NCBI RefSeq assembly: GCF_000373565.1
Contig: NZ_KB891842.1
Coordinates: 186,001 to 250,000 of the forward strand
Reading direction: 5' to 3'
DNA length: 64,000 bases
DNA from: Streptomyces sp. HmicA12
GTDB taxonomy: Bacteria > Actinomycetota > Actinomycetes > Streptomycetales > Streptomycetaceae
Below, piece by piece: positions 1 to 7,421 of the stretch. Position numbers and translations under genes: made by a program. A model generated the notes under the pieces. The model had not been told where the DNA came from and searched no databases. It saw only the letters and a list, made by a program, of their open reading frames with translations. Each line of letters begins with the position of its first letter. The first letter of the stretch is position 1.

Positions 1-138
1 GACGGCCGCCTCGTCACCGACGAGACCGTCGCCGTCGACCACCCGCGCGACCCCGGCGACCCCGCCTTCGCGGCCCTGCGCCGCCGCCTCCTCGCCGACC
101 TCGGCGTCCACCCCACCGCACAGGAGATCCCGGAATGA
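1..138 (+). CDS. C-terminal end of an ABC transporter ATPase (partial)
   Basis: Only the last 45 residues are inside the window. The frame is open from base 1 to a TGA at 136-138. The tail has an Arg-Pro-x-Asp pattern (HPRDPGDPAFAALRR) followed by LLADLGV, which resembles the C-terminus of SsuB/NrtD-type ATPases of nitrate/sulfonate importers. Its stop overlaps the next start (ATGA), and the next genes are a substrate-binding protein and an SsuD-like enzyme, which fits this reading. The nucleotide-binding motifs lie outside the window, so the family call rests on the tail and the neighbours. Confidence 0.6.
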   Translation, partial: DGRLVTDETVAVDHPRDPGDPAFAALRRRLLADLGVHPTAQEIPE

Positions 139-1010
139 CCATCACCATCGGCGTGCACAACAGCAATCCGACCCTCTACTACCTCTCGCGCCTCGACTTC
201 GCGCAGGAGGAACTCGCCGCAGTCGGCGAGGAAGCGGTCTTCCACGCCTACGCCAACGGCGTGCGCACCGGCGCCTTCCTCACCGACGGCACCATCGACT
301 TCGGCGGCACCGGCTCCACCCCGCCCGTCACCGCGCAGGCAGCGGGACACGACATCGTGTACGCGGCCGTCTCCGCGCCCCGCCCCGACCACGGCGCGCT
401 CCTCGTCGCCGAGGACGGTCCCGTGCGCACCGTCACCGACCTCAAGGGCGCCACGGTGCACCTCGCCATCGGCTCCTGGCAGACCCACCTGATCGCCAAG
501 TCCCTGGACGACCACGGGCTTTCGTACGCCACCGACATCACCGCCGTACGCTCCGACGAACACAGCGCCGGCCTTCTGCGCTCGGGCGAGATCGCCGCCT
601 GGGTCGCCCAGGGTCCGCAGCTCGTCGCCGCCCTGCGCGAAGGGGGCGTCCGCGTACTGCTGCGCACCGGCGACGTCATCTCCGACCGCTCCGTCTTCTT
701 CACCCGCCGCGACCTCGCCGAACAGCGCCCTGACGTCGTCGCCGCCCTGGTCCGCGCCCTCCAGCGCGCCGACGACTGGGCGAAGGCGCACCCGCGCGAG
801 GCCGCCGAGATCGCCGCCGAGCACCAGGGCGGCACCGCCGACGACTGGGAGACCGCGCTGAGGGCGCTGCCCTGGCGGATCGAGCAGGTCACGGACGCGT
901 TCCTCGCCGAGCAGCAGCAGGCCGCGGACATCTTCGTACGGACCGGGTTCGTCGAGCGGCCGGTCCGGGTGGCCGACGCCGTACCGCGCACCGGGCAGGT
1001 GCCGGCGTGA
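135..1010 (+). CDS. SsuA/NrtA-like ABC substrate-binding protein without signal peptide
   Basis: The 291-aa protein has the two-lobe layout of sulfonate/nitrate/taurine binding proteins: an early ligand-lobe strand (ITIGVHNSN), DGTIDFGGTGSTPP near residue 55, VTDLKGATVHLAIGS near 100 and an AWVAQGP segment near 155. AGGAG sits 8 bases before the ATG, and there is no in-frame start codon upstream in the window. The protein therefore really begins at MTITIGV and carries no Sec, Tat or lipoprotein signal, which is odd for a binding protein. It overlaps the ATPase stop and the next start by 4 bases each, so the three genes are translationally coupled. Role inferred: capture of an organosulfur compound for the monooxygenase downstream. 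Confidence 0.8.
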   Translation: MTITIGVHNSNPTLYYLSRLDFAQEELAAVGEEAVFHAYANGVRTGAFLTDGTIDFGGTGSTPPVTAQAAGHDIVYAAVSAPRPDHGALLVAEDGPVRTVTDLKGATVHLAIGSWQTHLIAKSLDDHGLSYATDITAVRSDEHSAGLLRSGEIAAWVAQGPQLVAALREGGVRVLLRTGDVISDRSVFFTRRDLAEQRPDVVAALVRALQRADDWAKAHPREAAEIAAEHQGGTADDWETALRALPWRIEQVTDAFLAEQQQAADIFVRTGFVERPVRVADAVPRTGQVPA

Positions 1011-2098
1011 CGACCACCGCCCCGCCCGAGGTCCTCTGGTACATCATCCCGCGCGAGGGCGCCTACCCCTGGGAGCCCGAGGGCCGCCGCCCCGTCGACC
1101 TCGGCTACCTCCAGCAGCTCGCCTCGACCGTCGAACGCCTCGGCTACACCGGCGCGTTGCTCGCCACCGACCTGTACGACGTGTGGCCGCTCGGCAGCGC
1201 CCTCGCCGCCTCCACGAGCACGGCCTTCCAGCCGCTGCTCGCCGTCCACCCCGGCCTGATCTCGCCGACCCTCCTCGCCAAGATGGCGCTGAGCTTCGAC
1301 ACGCTCTTCGGCGGCCGGCTCCGCTTCAACGTCGTCAACGGCTCCACCAAGTCCCTCCAGGAGTACGGACTCCACGTCGAGCACGACGAACGCTACGAGC
1401 TGAGCGCCGAGTACTGGTCGATCGTCAAACGCCTCACGGCGGGCGAGGTCTTCGACCACAAGGGCCGCTTCTACGACCTCAAGAACGCCGGTGCCTCCTT
1501 CCGCGACCTGAAGCCGGTGCAGGATCCGCACGTGCCGCTGTGGTTCGGCGGCTCCTCCGCGCCCGGCATCGAGATGGCGGCGGAACACGTCGACGTGTAT
1601 CTGACGTGGGGCGAACCCCCGCACCTGCTCAAGGAGAAACTCGACCGGGTCCGCGAGCGCGCGGCCGCGTACGGCCGCACCCTGCGCGTCGGACTGCGCC
1701 TGCACCTCATCGTCCGGGACACCGAGGACGAGGCGTGGGCCGCCGCCGACCGACTCCTCGACGTCACCAGCGAGGCGACGTACGCCCGTCAGCTCGGCGA
1801 CCGCTCGGGGGAGGACGGCGTCGGCTGGCAGCGCCAGTTCCGCCAGCACGGGGGCAGGGTCCCGGCCCGCGCCCGCGAACTGGAGACCCACCCGAACCTG
1901 TGGCCCGGCATGAGCCTGTTCCGGCCGGGCCCCGGCACCGCGGTCGTCGGCTCCACCGCCCAGGTCGTGGAGCGCCTGGAGGAATACCGGGCACTGGGCG
2001 TGGACACGTTCATCCTCTCCGGCAACCCCCTGCTCGAAGAGGCGTACCGGGTGGCCGAGACGGTCCTGCCCGCGCTCGGGGTGGTCACACGACACTGA
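1007..2098 (+). CDS. SsuD-like FMN-dependent alkanesulfonate monooxygenase (LLM class)
   Basis: This 363-aa protein belongs to the luciferase-like, reduced-flavin-dependent monooxygenases. Visible family segments are the N-terminal strand LWYIIPREGAYPW, FNVVNGSTKSLQEYG near residue 108, the HDERYELSAEYWSIVKRL helix, PLWFGGSSAPGIEMAAEHVDVYLTWGEPP near 175-205, and the C-terminal VVGSTAQVVERLEEYRALGVDTFILSGNPLLEEAYR. The last stretch matches the alkanesulfonate monooxygenase branch, which releases sulfite from sulfonates. The GTG start overlaps the preceding stop (GTGA). No NADPH:FMN reductase gene is visible, so flavin would come from elsewhere or from genes upstream of the window. The exact substrate cannot be told. 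Confidence 0.88.
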   Translation: MTTTAPPEVLWYIIPREGAYPWEPEGRRPVDLGYLQQLASTVERLGYTGALLATDLYDVWPLGSALAASTSTAFQPLLAVHPGLISPTLLAKMALSFDTLFGGRLRFNVVNGSTKSLQEYGLHVEHDERYELSAEYWSIVKRLTAGEVFDHKGRFYDLKNAGASFRDLKPVQDPHVPLWFGGSSAPGIEMAAEHVDVYLTWGEPPHLLKEKLDRVRERAAAYGRTLRVGLRLHLIVRDTEDEAWAAADRLLDVTSEATYARQLGDRSGEDGVGWQRQFRQHGGRVPARARELETHPNLWPGMSLFRPGPGTAVVGSTAQVVERLEEYRALGVDTFILSGNPLLEEAYRVAETVLPALGVVTRH

Positions 2099-2966
2099 GG
2101 TCGAAGACGGACCAGTCCGTCCAAGGGGCGTGCTGGAGGTAGAGGCGGGGGCCACGGCCGACGATCCGTTGGCGGCCGGACCTCAGTGGGGAGCCGTCGG
2201 GGCGAGTCAGCCGGCCCGTCCCGACCGTGCGTACCTCCAGGCCCGCCAGGAAGCAGACGACCAGCCGGTCGTGGTCGTCCTGGTATCCGCCGAAGAACGC
2301 GACGCGCCCCTCGTGCACGGCGAGCCCCTGCGCGCCGCGGACCGGGTTCGCGCGGGCCAGCGAGGCTCGCCCCGGACGGTTCTCCACCAGGGCGAAGTCG
2401 GTGTAGGCACAGGACCAGCCGGTCGTCCCCGACACGTTGAGCGCGTAGCAGTCGGTGATGAAGTCGGCGCCGGGCACCGCGGTGTACGCCCACAGCGGCT
2501 CGCCCGCCGCACTCCACCGGCGCAGGCCCGGGCAGCTCAATTCGTCTTCCCCGAAGGTTCCTTCGTCGAAGTATCCGACCCACAACTCCCCGCTCTCGTC
2601 GACCAGCAGATGCTCGATCGCGTCACCTAGCCGGAACGTTCGGGCGCAGCACCCCGTCGCGTCGAAGACCTGGACCTGTCCCGCGTCGGGGGTGCGGTTG
2701 CGTGCGTCCGCCACGACGAAACAGCCGTCGGGCAGGGCGTCGAGGTGGGGGAAGCGGGCGGTGACGGCGCTCAGCCGCGTTTCGTGGGGAGCCGCGCCGG
2801 ACCCGACCGACACGACGAGCGCGTCATACCGGGGCAGCGAGTCCCGGCCCCTGTCCCGCAGCAGCCAGTGCGCCCGCCCGAACGCGTCCACTGTGGACGT
2901 CATGACGTGGTGGTCGTGGTAGCGGCGCGGCAGCCGGGCGTACGCGTGAAGGGAGTATTCGGTCAC
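2085..2966 (-). CDS. Protein of unknown function, propeller-like
   Basis: I do not recognise this 293-aa protein. It has no signal peptide or membrane segment. It consists of alternating beta-like stretches with repeated small-hydrophobic/aspartate patterns (for example LPDGCFVVADARNR, DESGELWVGYFDEGTFG, VHEGRVAFFGGYQDDHDRL), which suggests a beta-propeller-like fold, but no repeat is regular enough to name. It starts with GTG. The gene is convergent with the SsuD-like gene and overlaps its 3' end by 14 bases. The end reads PWTDWSVFDLSVV. It has normal Streptomyces codon usage, so it is probably a real gene. Confidence 0.7.
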   Translation of the reverse strand: MTEYSLHAYARLPRRYHDHHVMTSTVDAFGRAHWLLRDRGRDSLPRYDALVVSVGSGAAPHETRLSAVTARFPHLDALPDGCFVVADARNRTPDAGQVQVFDATGCCARTFRLGDAIEHLLVDESGELWVGYFDEGTFGEDELSCPGLRRWSAAGEPLWAYTAVPGADFITDCYALNVSGTTGWSCAYTDFALVENRPGRASLARANPVRGAQGLAVHEGRVAFFGGYQDDHDRLVVCFLAGLEVRTVGTGRLTRPDGSPLRSGRQRIVGRGPRLYLQHAPWTDWSVFDLSVV

Positions 2967-3083
2967 CCGAGGATCGTCCGGTACCCCCGCACCCCGAACA
3001 ACCGGTTATGTACGCGCGCCCCCACCGGGGTGTAGACCATCGGTAACACCTGTAGGAGCCACCAGCCCATAGAGGGAGCCGAG

Positions 3084-4676
3084 TTGAGCAAGGACCGTAC
3101 GTACGACTACGTCATCGTCGGGGCCGGGTCCGCCGGATGCGTCCTCGCCGGGCGACTCTCCGAGGACCCTGCCGTCAGGGTGGCCCTGGTGGAGTCGGGG
3201 CCGCGTGACCGCAAGACGGAGATACGGATCCCGGCCGCGTTCCCGAAGCTCTTCAAGACGCCGTACGACTGGGACTTCACCACCGCCAAGCAAACCGGCC
3301 TGGACGACCGCGAGTTGTACTGGCCGCGCGGTCACACCCTGGGCGGCTCCTCGTCCCTCAACGCCATGATGTGGGTGCGCGGCCACCGCGACGACTACGA
3401 CGCGTGGGGCGAGGCCGCGGGCGAGGAGTGGGCGTACGACCGGTTCGTGCGGTACTTCCAGCGCGCCGAGCGCTGGCACGGGGAGCGGTCCGAGCAGTCC
3501 GTGTACGGCACGCTCGGCCCGCTGCACATCTCACCGCCGCGCTCCCCGAACCCCACCACGTCCGCGTTCCTCGACGCCTGCCGGGCCCAAGGGCTGCGCG
3601 ATCTGGGCGAGTTGAACCAGCCGGACCACTCCGGTTTCGCGGTGACCCCGGTCAACCAGTACCGGGGCCGCCGCTGGAGCGCCGCCGACGGCTACCTCAA
3701 GCCCGCCGCGCGCCGCCCCAACCTCGACATCTACACCGACGCCCGCGTCACCCGGCTCGACTTCGACGGCAACCGCGCCGCCGGGGTCGTCGCCGAGGGC
3801 GTCTCCGCCGGAACCCTGCGCGCGACCCGCGAGGTCATCCTCTGCGCCGGCGCCATCGGCTCGCCGCACCTGCTGCAACAGGCCGGGATCGGCGACCCCG
3901 ACAGCCTCACCGCCGCGGGCATCGACACCCGCGTCGCCTCGCCCGGCGTCGGCCGCCACCTCCAGGACCACCTCTCCTACGCGGTGACCGTCCGCTGCCC
4001 CCGCCCGGTCTCCCTCACCGGCGCCGACACCCCCGCCAACATCGCCCGCTTCCTGCTCGGCGGCCGCGGCCCGCTCACCTCTAACGTCGGCGAGGCCGTG
4101 GCCTTCGTGAAGTCGCGACCCGAACTCACCGCGCCAGACATCGAGTTGGTCTTCGCCCCCGTGCCCTTCGTCAACCACGGGCTCACCCCGCCGACCGAGC
4201 ACGGGATCACCATCGGCGTCGTCCTCCTCCAGCCGCGCAGCGAAGGCCGCATCAGCCCGACGGGCCCGTCCGGCTCCGGCCCCGCCATCGACCCGGACTA
4301 CCTCGCCGCCGACGAGGACCTGCGGGCCATCGTCGCGGGCGTGCGCCGCGCCGAGGAACTCCTCGCCGACCCCGCGCTGAGCCCGCTGCACTCGTCCCCC
4401 ATGGCCGGCTACCCCGGCGTCGTCGACGACGAGCAGCTCTCCCGGGCCGTCCGCGCCGGGGCCGAGACCCTCTACCACCCCGTCGGCACCTGCCGCATGG
4501 GCAGCGACGAGGACTCCGTCACCGACCCGCGCCTGCGCGTGCGCGGCACCGAGGCGCTGCGCGTCGTCGACGCCTCCGTCATGCCGCACATCACCCGCGG
4601 CCACACGCACGCGCCGACGGTCGCCCTCGCCGAGAAGGCGGTGGAGCTGATCCGGGAGGACAACCTCGCCCCGTGA
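3084..4676 (+). CDS. GMC-family FAD-dependent oxidoreductase
   Basis: The 530-aa flavoprotein belongs to the glucose-methanol-choline family, closest in layout to choline/alcohol dehydrogenases. It has the N-terminal ADP-binding motif DYVIVGAGSAGCVLAGRLSE (residues 8-27) and GHTLGGSSSLNAMMWVRG near 90-107. Near residue 465 is YHPVGTCRMG, which carries the first active-site histidine. In the usual C-terminal GNTNAPT motif both Asn are His here (GHTHAPT). The chosen start is TTG at 3084, because AGGGAG lies 6 bases upstream and the FAD motif then falls at the usual distance from the N-terminus. The gene stands alone, so the substrate alcohol is unknown. Confidence 0.9.
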   Translation: MSKDRTYDYVIVGAGSAGCVLAGRLSEDPAVRVALVESGPRDRKTEIRIPAAFPKLFKTPYDWDFTTAKQTGLDDRELYWPRGHTLGGSSSLNAMMWVRGHRDDYDAWGEAAGEEWAYDRFVRYFQRAERWHGERSEQSVYGTLGPLHISPPRSPNPTTSAFLDACRAQGLRDLGELNQPDHSGFAVTPVNQYRGRRWSAADGYLKPAARRPNLDIYTDARVTRLDFDGNRAAGVVAEGVSAGTLRATREVILCAGAIGSPHLLQQAGIGDPDSLTAAGIDTRVASPGVGRHLQDHLSYAVTVRCPRPVSLTGADTPANIARFLLGGRGPLTSNVGEAVAFVKSRPELTAPDIELVFAPVPFVNHGLTPPTEHGITIGVVLLQPRSEGRISPTGPSGSGPAIDPDYLAADEDLRAIVAGVRRAEELLADPALSPLHSSPMAGYPGVVDDEQLSRAVRAGAETLYHPVGTCRMGSDEDSVTDPRLRVRGTEALRVVDASVMPHITRGHTHAPTVALAEKAVELIREDNLAP

Positions 4677-4742
4677 CGCGCCGGGGGCGTTCGTCGTTCG
4701 CGATGAGCGCCCCACAGCAGCGCCTGTGTCGTCGTGGCGGAC

Positions 4743-4776
4743 GACTAGGGGCCGTACGGGACTAGGGGCCGTACGG
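4743..4776. repeat. 17-bp perfect tandem repeat
   Basis: Two exact head-to-tail copies of GACTAGGGGCCGTACGG lie between the stops of two convergent genes. No function is evident. The GGCCGTACGGCC palindrome at the end of the second copy may contribute to transcript-end structure. Confidence 0.85.
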
Positions 4777-4778
4777 CC

Positions 4779-4810
4779 GGTGCGGAGGGGATGACGGCCC
4801 CCACCGCACC
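4779..4810. terminator. Bidirectional terminator-like hairpin
   Basis: The outer stem GGTGCGG/CCGCACC (4779-4785 with 4804-4810) continues inward into GGGG/CCCC around a 7-base loop, ATGACGG. It lies between convergent gene ends at 4676 and 4833. There is no T-run, as is usual for Streptomyces terminators. Confidence 0.6.
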
Positions 4811-4832
4811 CGCCGTCCGGTGGCGCCGTCGC

Positions 4833-6053
4833 TCAGGAGCCGACGCTCACCGTGAACCGCCGCGGGTTCCCGTCGTTGGCCGCGCCGGACACGTCGGGCT
4901 GGCCGTCCGGCTTCACGTCGTCGTACGGGAAGGCGTACCCGATGGGCGAGTTGGCGTGCACGATCCGCGACCAGTGGTTCGTCGTCGCGTCCTGGTAGTA
5001 GTCACCGGACGAGGCGCCGTTCGGCTGGTCCGGGTGCGTGAGCATGATGCTGCGGTTGAACCCGGCGGCCAGCCGGGCCAGCAGGCCCTTCTTGTCGTCG
5101 GAGTCCGACGGGTTGTTGGTGAACGGGCCGTAGTTGCAGGTGAAGATGTCCTTCGCGTTCGGCTTGGTGAAGGTGTGGCCGCCGTTGAAGGTGAGCGTGT
5201 CGCCGCTGACCCGGCCGGTGAACACGCCGCGCCCGCCCTGAAGGTCGATCTTGAGGTCGGTGGACGCGTACTTGCTCCAGACCTGGTCGACGTACGAGGT
5301 CCAGACGTCCCGGAACGGCATCTCGTCGGGCCGGTCGAAGTACGGCGCCATGTAGCTCTGCGGCGAGATGGCGCGCAGCACCTTGCCGTCGCCGCCCTTG
5401 ATGACGAGCTTGTCCCAGGGCTGCCCGTCCTTGGCGGCCTGCGCGGCCAGATCCGCGGCGATCTTGCCCACGGCGCCGTCGGGCAGCGGGGCGACGGTGT
5501 GGGTGGCGTCGCCCTCCAGGGTCAGCCCGATGGGCAGCGCGGTGACCAGGTCGACGTAGCTGATGTTGGCGTACAACTGGTCCGAGTTGAAGGTGAATTC
5601 ACAGAACGACCAGGTCTTCCCGTAGTTCGGGTCGGCCTCGGTGGCGAAGGCCGGCTCGACCAGGGACGGGCCCGGGTTGAGGAAGAACTCGAGGGTGTCG
5701 TCGCGCACGAAGTAGACGCGTGCGCCGTACATCTGAGGCAGCGTCACCACCTTCGGCGCGGAGCCGGCGGCGCCCAGCGGGATGGCGCAGTCGACGGGCA
5801 GCGGCGTCTGCGGGGCGCTCGGCGACTCCGGGCGGTAGACGCTGCCGTCGGCCTTGAGGAGGACCCAGTTTCCGGTCGACTGCTCGTGGCCGGTCACGTA
5901 CGCGTTGACGGCACCGGTCAACGACTTGTTCTCCAGGGCCAGTTCGCAGGTGGCGGGCGCGGCGCCCGCGGTCCAGGACGGAACGGTCAGGGAAGCGGCG
6001 GCAGTTGCGACGGTGGCTCCGGTACCGGCGAGAAACATCCTGCGCGATATCAC
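4833..6053 (-). CDS. Tat-exported GH64 beta-1,3-glucanase
   Basis: The 406-aa protein resembles family 64 endo-beta-1,3-glucanases, which cut laminarin and fungal cell-wall glucan. Visible traits are a thaumatin-like N-terminal domain (CELALENKSLTGAVNAYVTG), ARVYFVRDDTLEFFLNPGPSLVEPA near residue 105, the conserved EFTFNSDQLYANISYVD core near 150 and a C-terminal GYAFPYDDVKPDGQPDVSG. The start is GTG at 6053, because AGGAG lies 8 bases upstream and the protein then opens with a Tat signal (ISRRMFLAGTG, then an Ala-rich h-region to about residue 32). An ATG 18 bases upstream at 6071 has no such site. A CebR-like operator lies 80 bases upstream. Confidence 0.88.
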   Translation of the reverse strand: MISRRMFLAGTGATVATAAASLTVPSWTAGAAPATCELALENKSLTGAVNAYVTGHEQSTGNWVLLKADGSVYRPESPSAPQTPLPVDCAIPLGAAGSAPKVVTLPQMYGARVYFVRDDTLEFFLNPGPSLVEPAFATEADPNYGKTWSFCEFTFNSDQLYANISYVDLVTALPIGLTLEGDATHTVAPLPDGAVGKIAADLAAQAAKDGQPWDKLVIKGGDGKVLRAISPQSYMAPYFDRPDEMPFRDVWTSYVDQVWSKYASTDLKIDLQGGRGVFTGRVSGDTLTFNGGHTFTKPNAKDIFTCNYGPFTNNPSDSDDKKGLLARLAAGFNRSIMLTHPDQPNGASSGDYYQDATTNHWSRIVHANSPIGYAFPYDDVKPDGQPDVSGAANDGNPRRFTVSVGS

Positions 6054-6107
6054 GATCGACACTCCTGGCATGTGGGGGTGTGTGGGGGAGCCCCACTGTG
6101 GCGAGAG

Positions 6108-6147
6108 TGACGGGGAGCGTCAAGACTTATGACGGGGAGCGCTCCCA
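6108..6147. promoter_or_regulatory. CebR-like LacI-family operator plus direct repeat
   Basis: At 6134-6147 the sequence GGGGAGCGCTCCCA differs by one base from TGGGAGCGCTCCCA, the known Streptomyces CebR operator. The inner 12 bases, 6135-6146, are a perfect palindrome. A 12-base direct repeat TGACGGGGAGCG occurs at 6108-6119 and 6130-6141, exactly 22 bases (two helical turns) apart, and its second copy runs into the palindrome. The element is 55-95 bases before the GH64 start and upstream of the divergent VOC gene. Glucan-responsive control is inferred. Confidence 0.65.
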
Positions 6148-6303
6148 GATAATATTTGAGTTCAATTGTTGAAGGCGACTCGTATACGGCCCATTGGTCC
6201 GGACCTTGCCTGGTCAGGGTGTGTGCGACGGCGATTGTCAGTGGGCGGTGGAAGACTCGTCAGTCCGGAGAAGAATTTGGACGGCACCCTCGACGAGGAG
6301 GGC

Positions 6304-7101
6304 ATGACCATGATCACCACAGACTTCGTGAACGGCGCGCCGAACTGGCTGGACCTCGGCACCCCGGACCTGGACGGAGCGATCGCCTTCTACGACGGAC
6401 TCTTCGGCTGGACGTTCCGGTCGGCGGGCCCCGAGTACGGCGGGTACGGCACGTTCCACCTCGACGGCAAGGCGGTCGCCGGCGGCATGACCGTCACCGC
6501 CGACCAGGGCAGCCCCGCCTGGAGCATCTACTTCAAGACGGCCGACGCGGACGCCACGGCCAAGGCGGTCGAGCAGGCCGGCGGCACCGCGCACCTCCAG
6601 CCGATGGACGTCGGCGACCTCGGCCGCATGGCGATCCTGGCCGACCCGGCGGGCGCGACGTTCGGCATCTGGCAGCCGGGCGTCCACCGGGGCCTGGAGC
6701 ACGTGACGGAGGACGGCGGGCTGAACTGGGTGGAGCTGTACGTCCCCGACCCGGCCGCCGCGAAGGAGTTCTACGGCACGGTGCTCGGCTGGGGCGCGTT
6801 CGACGTGGAGTTCCCCGGTGGTACGTACACGACGGTCAACCCGGCGGACACGGACGAGAACGCGATGTTCGGCGGGATCGTCCCGCTGGACGCCGACCCG
6901 GTGGAGGCCCGCGCGGGCGCGCACTGGACGCCGTACATCCATGTCGCGGACGTGGACGCGGTGGCGGACAGGACGCAGGAACTGGGCGGCACGGTCCGCC
7001 TGGCTCCGGTGAACATTCCGGGGGTGGGGCGGATCGCGAAGCTGGCGGATCCGTCCGGCGCCGGGTTCGCCGTCCTGCGGGGTGACCCGAACCAGCAGTG
7101 A
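6304..7101 (+). CDS. Double VOC (glyoxalase/bleomycin-resistance fold) protein
   Basis: The 265-aa protein is two tandem vicinal-oxygen-chelate domains. The first opens with PNWLDLGTPDLDGAIAFYDGLFGWTF and closes with MAILADPAGATFGIWQPG. The second repeats the pattern with LNWVELYVPDPAAAKEFYGTVLGWGAF and RIAKLADPSGAGFAVLRG. The start is the ATG at 6304, because GAGGAGG lies just upstream and the first domain begins right after it; longer in-frame extensions have no domain content. Single-polypeptide pairs like this are common in Streptomyces, and most have no known substrate. The metal-ligand pattern looks weak, so a binding or thiol-detoxification role cannot be assigned. Confidence 0.85.
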   Translation: MTMITTDFVNGAPNWLDLGTPDLDGAIAFYDGLFGWTFRSAGPEYGGYGTFHLDGKAVAGGMTVTADQGSPAWSIYFKTADADATAKAVEQAGGTAHLQPMDVGDLGRMAILADPAGATFGIWQPGVHRGLEHVTEDGGLNWVELYVPDPAAAKEFYGTVLGWGAFDVEFPGGTYTTVNPADTDENAMFGGIVPLDADPVEARAGAHWTPYIHVADVDAVADRTQELGGTVRLAPVNIPGVGRIAKLADPSGAGFAVLRGDPNQQ

Positions 7102-7178
7102 TCGCCGGAGACGTCTGCTCCGACGGTCGTTGATCGTGCGTTGATCGAACGTTTTCCGCCACGCGGCACGCTCGGCAC

Positions 7179-7421
7179 ATGTACGCGAACACGACCCTCA
7201 CGCCTGCCGGCCCCACCTGGCAGGAACAGGCCCTGTGCGCCCAGACCGGCGGCGACTTCTTCTTTCCCGAGCCGGGCAGCTCGGTCAGAGAGGCCAAGCG
7301 GATCTGCCAGATGTGCGAGATCCGCTCGGCCTGTCTGGACTACGCGCTGACCCACGACGAGCGCTTCGGCGTCTGGGGAGGCCTCTCCGAGAAGGAGCGG
7401 CACCACCTCAGGCGTAACTGA
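7179..7421 (+). CDS. WhiB-like [4Fe-4S] transcription regulator
   Basis: The 80-aa protein has the four cluster cysteines C20, C43, C46 and C52 in the C-x22-C-x2-C-x5-C pattern. The WhiB turn GVWGG (about residues 65-69) follows, and then the basic tail KERHHLRRN. It would bind a redox- or NO-sensitive cluster and act with a sigma factor. The ATG has no Shine-Dalgarno sequence. In the upstream region GTTGATCG occurs twice, at 7129-7136 and 7140-7147, 11 bases apart (one helical turn). Which Wbl paralogue this is cannot be decided by eye. Its 3' end overlaps the convergent glycosidase-like gene by 14 bases. Confidence 0.92.
   Translation: MYANTTLTPAGPTWQEQALCAQTGGDFFFPEPGSSVREAKRICQMCEIRSACLDYALTHDERFGVWGGLSEKERHHLRRN

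Noticed and set aside
4743..4776. 17-bp tandem repeat as an attachment site
   Set aside because: It lies between ordinary convergent genes with no integrase nearby.
6166..6303. N-terminal extension of the VOC protein by 46 residues
   Set aside because: No ribosome site and no domain content; GAGGAGG before the ATG at 6304 decides the start.
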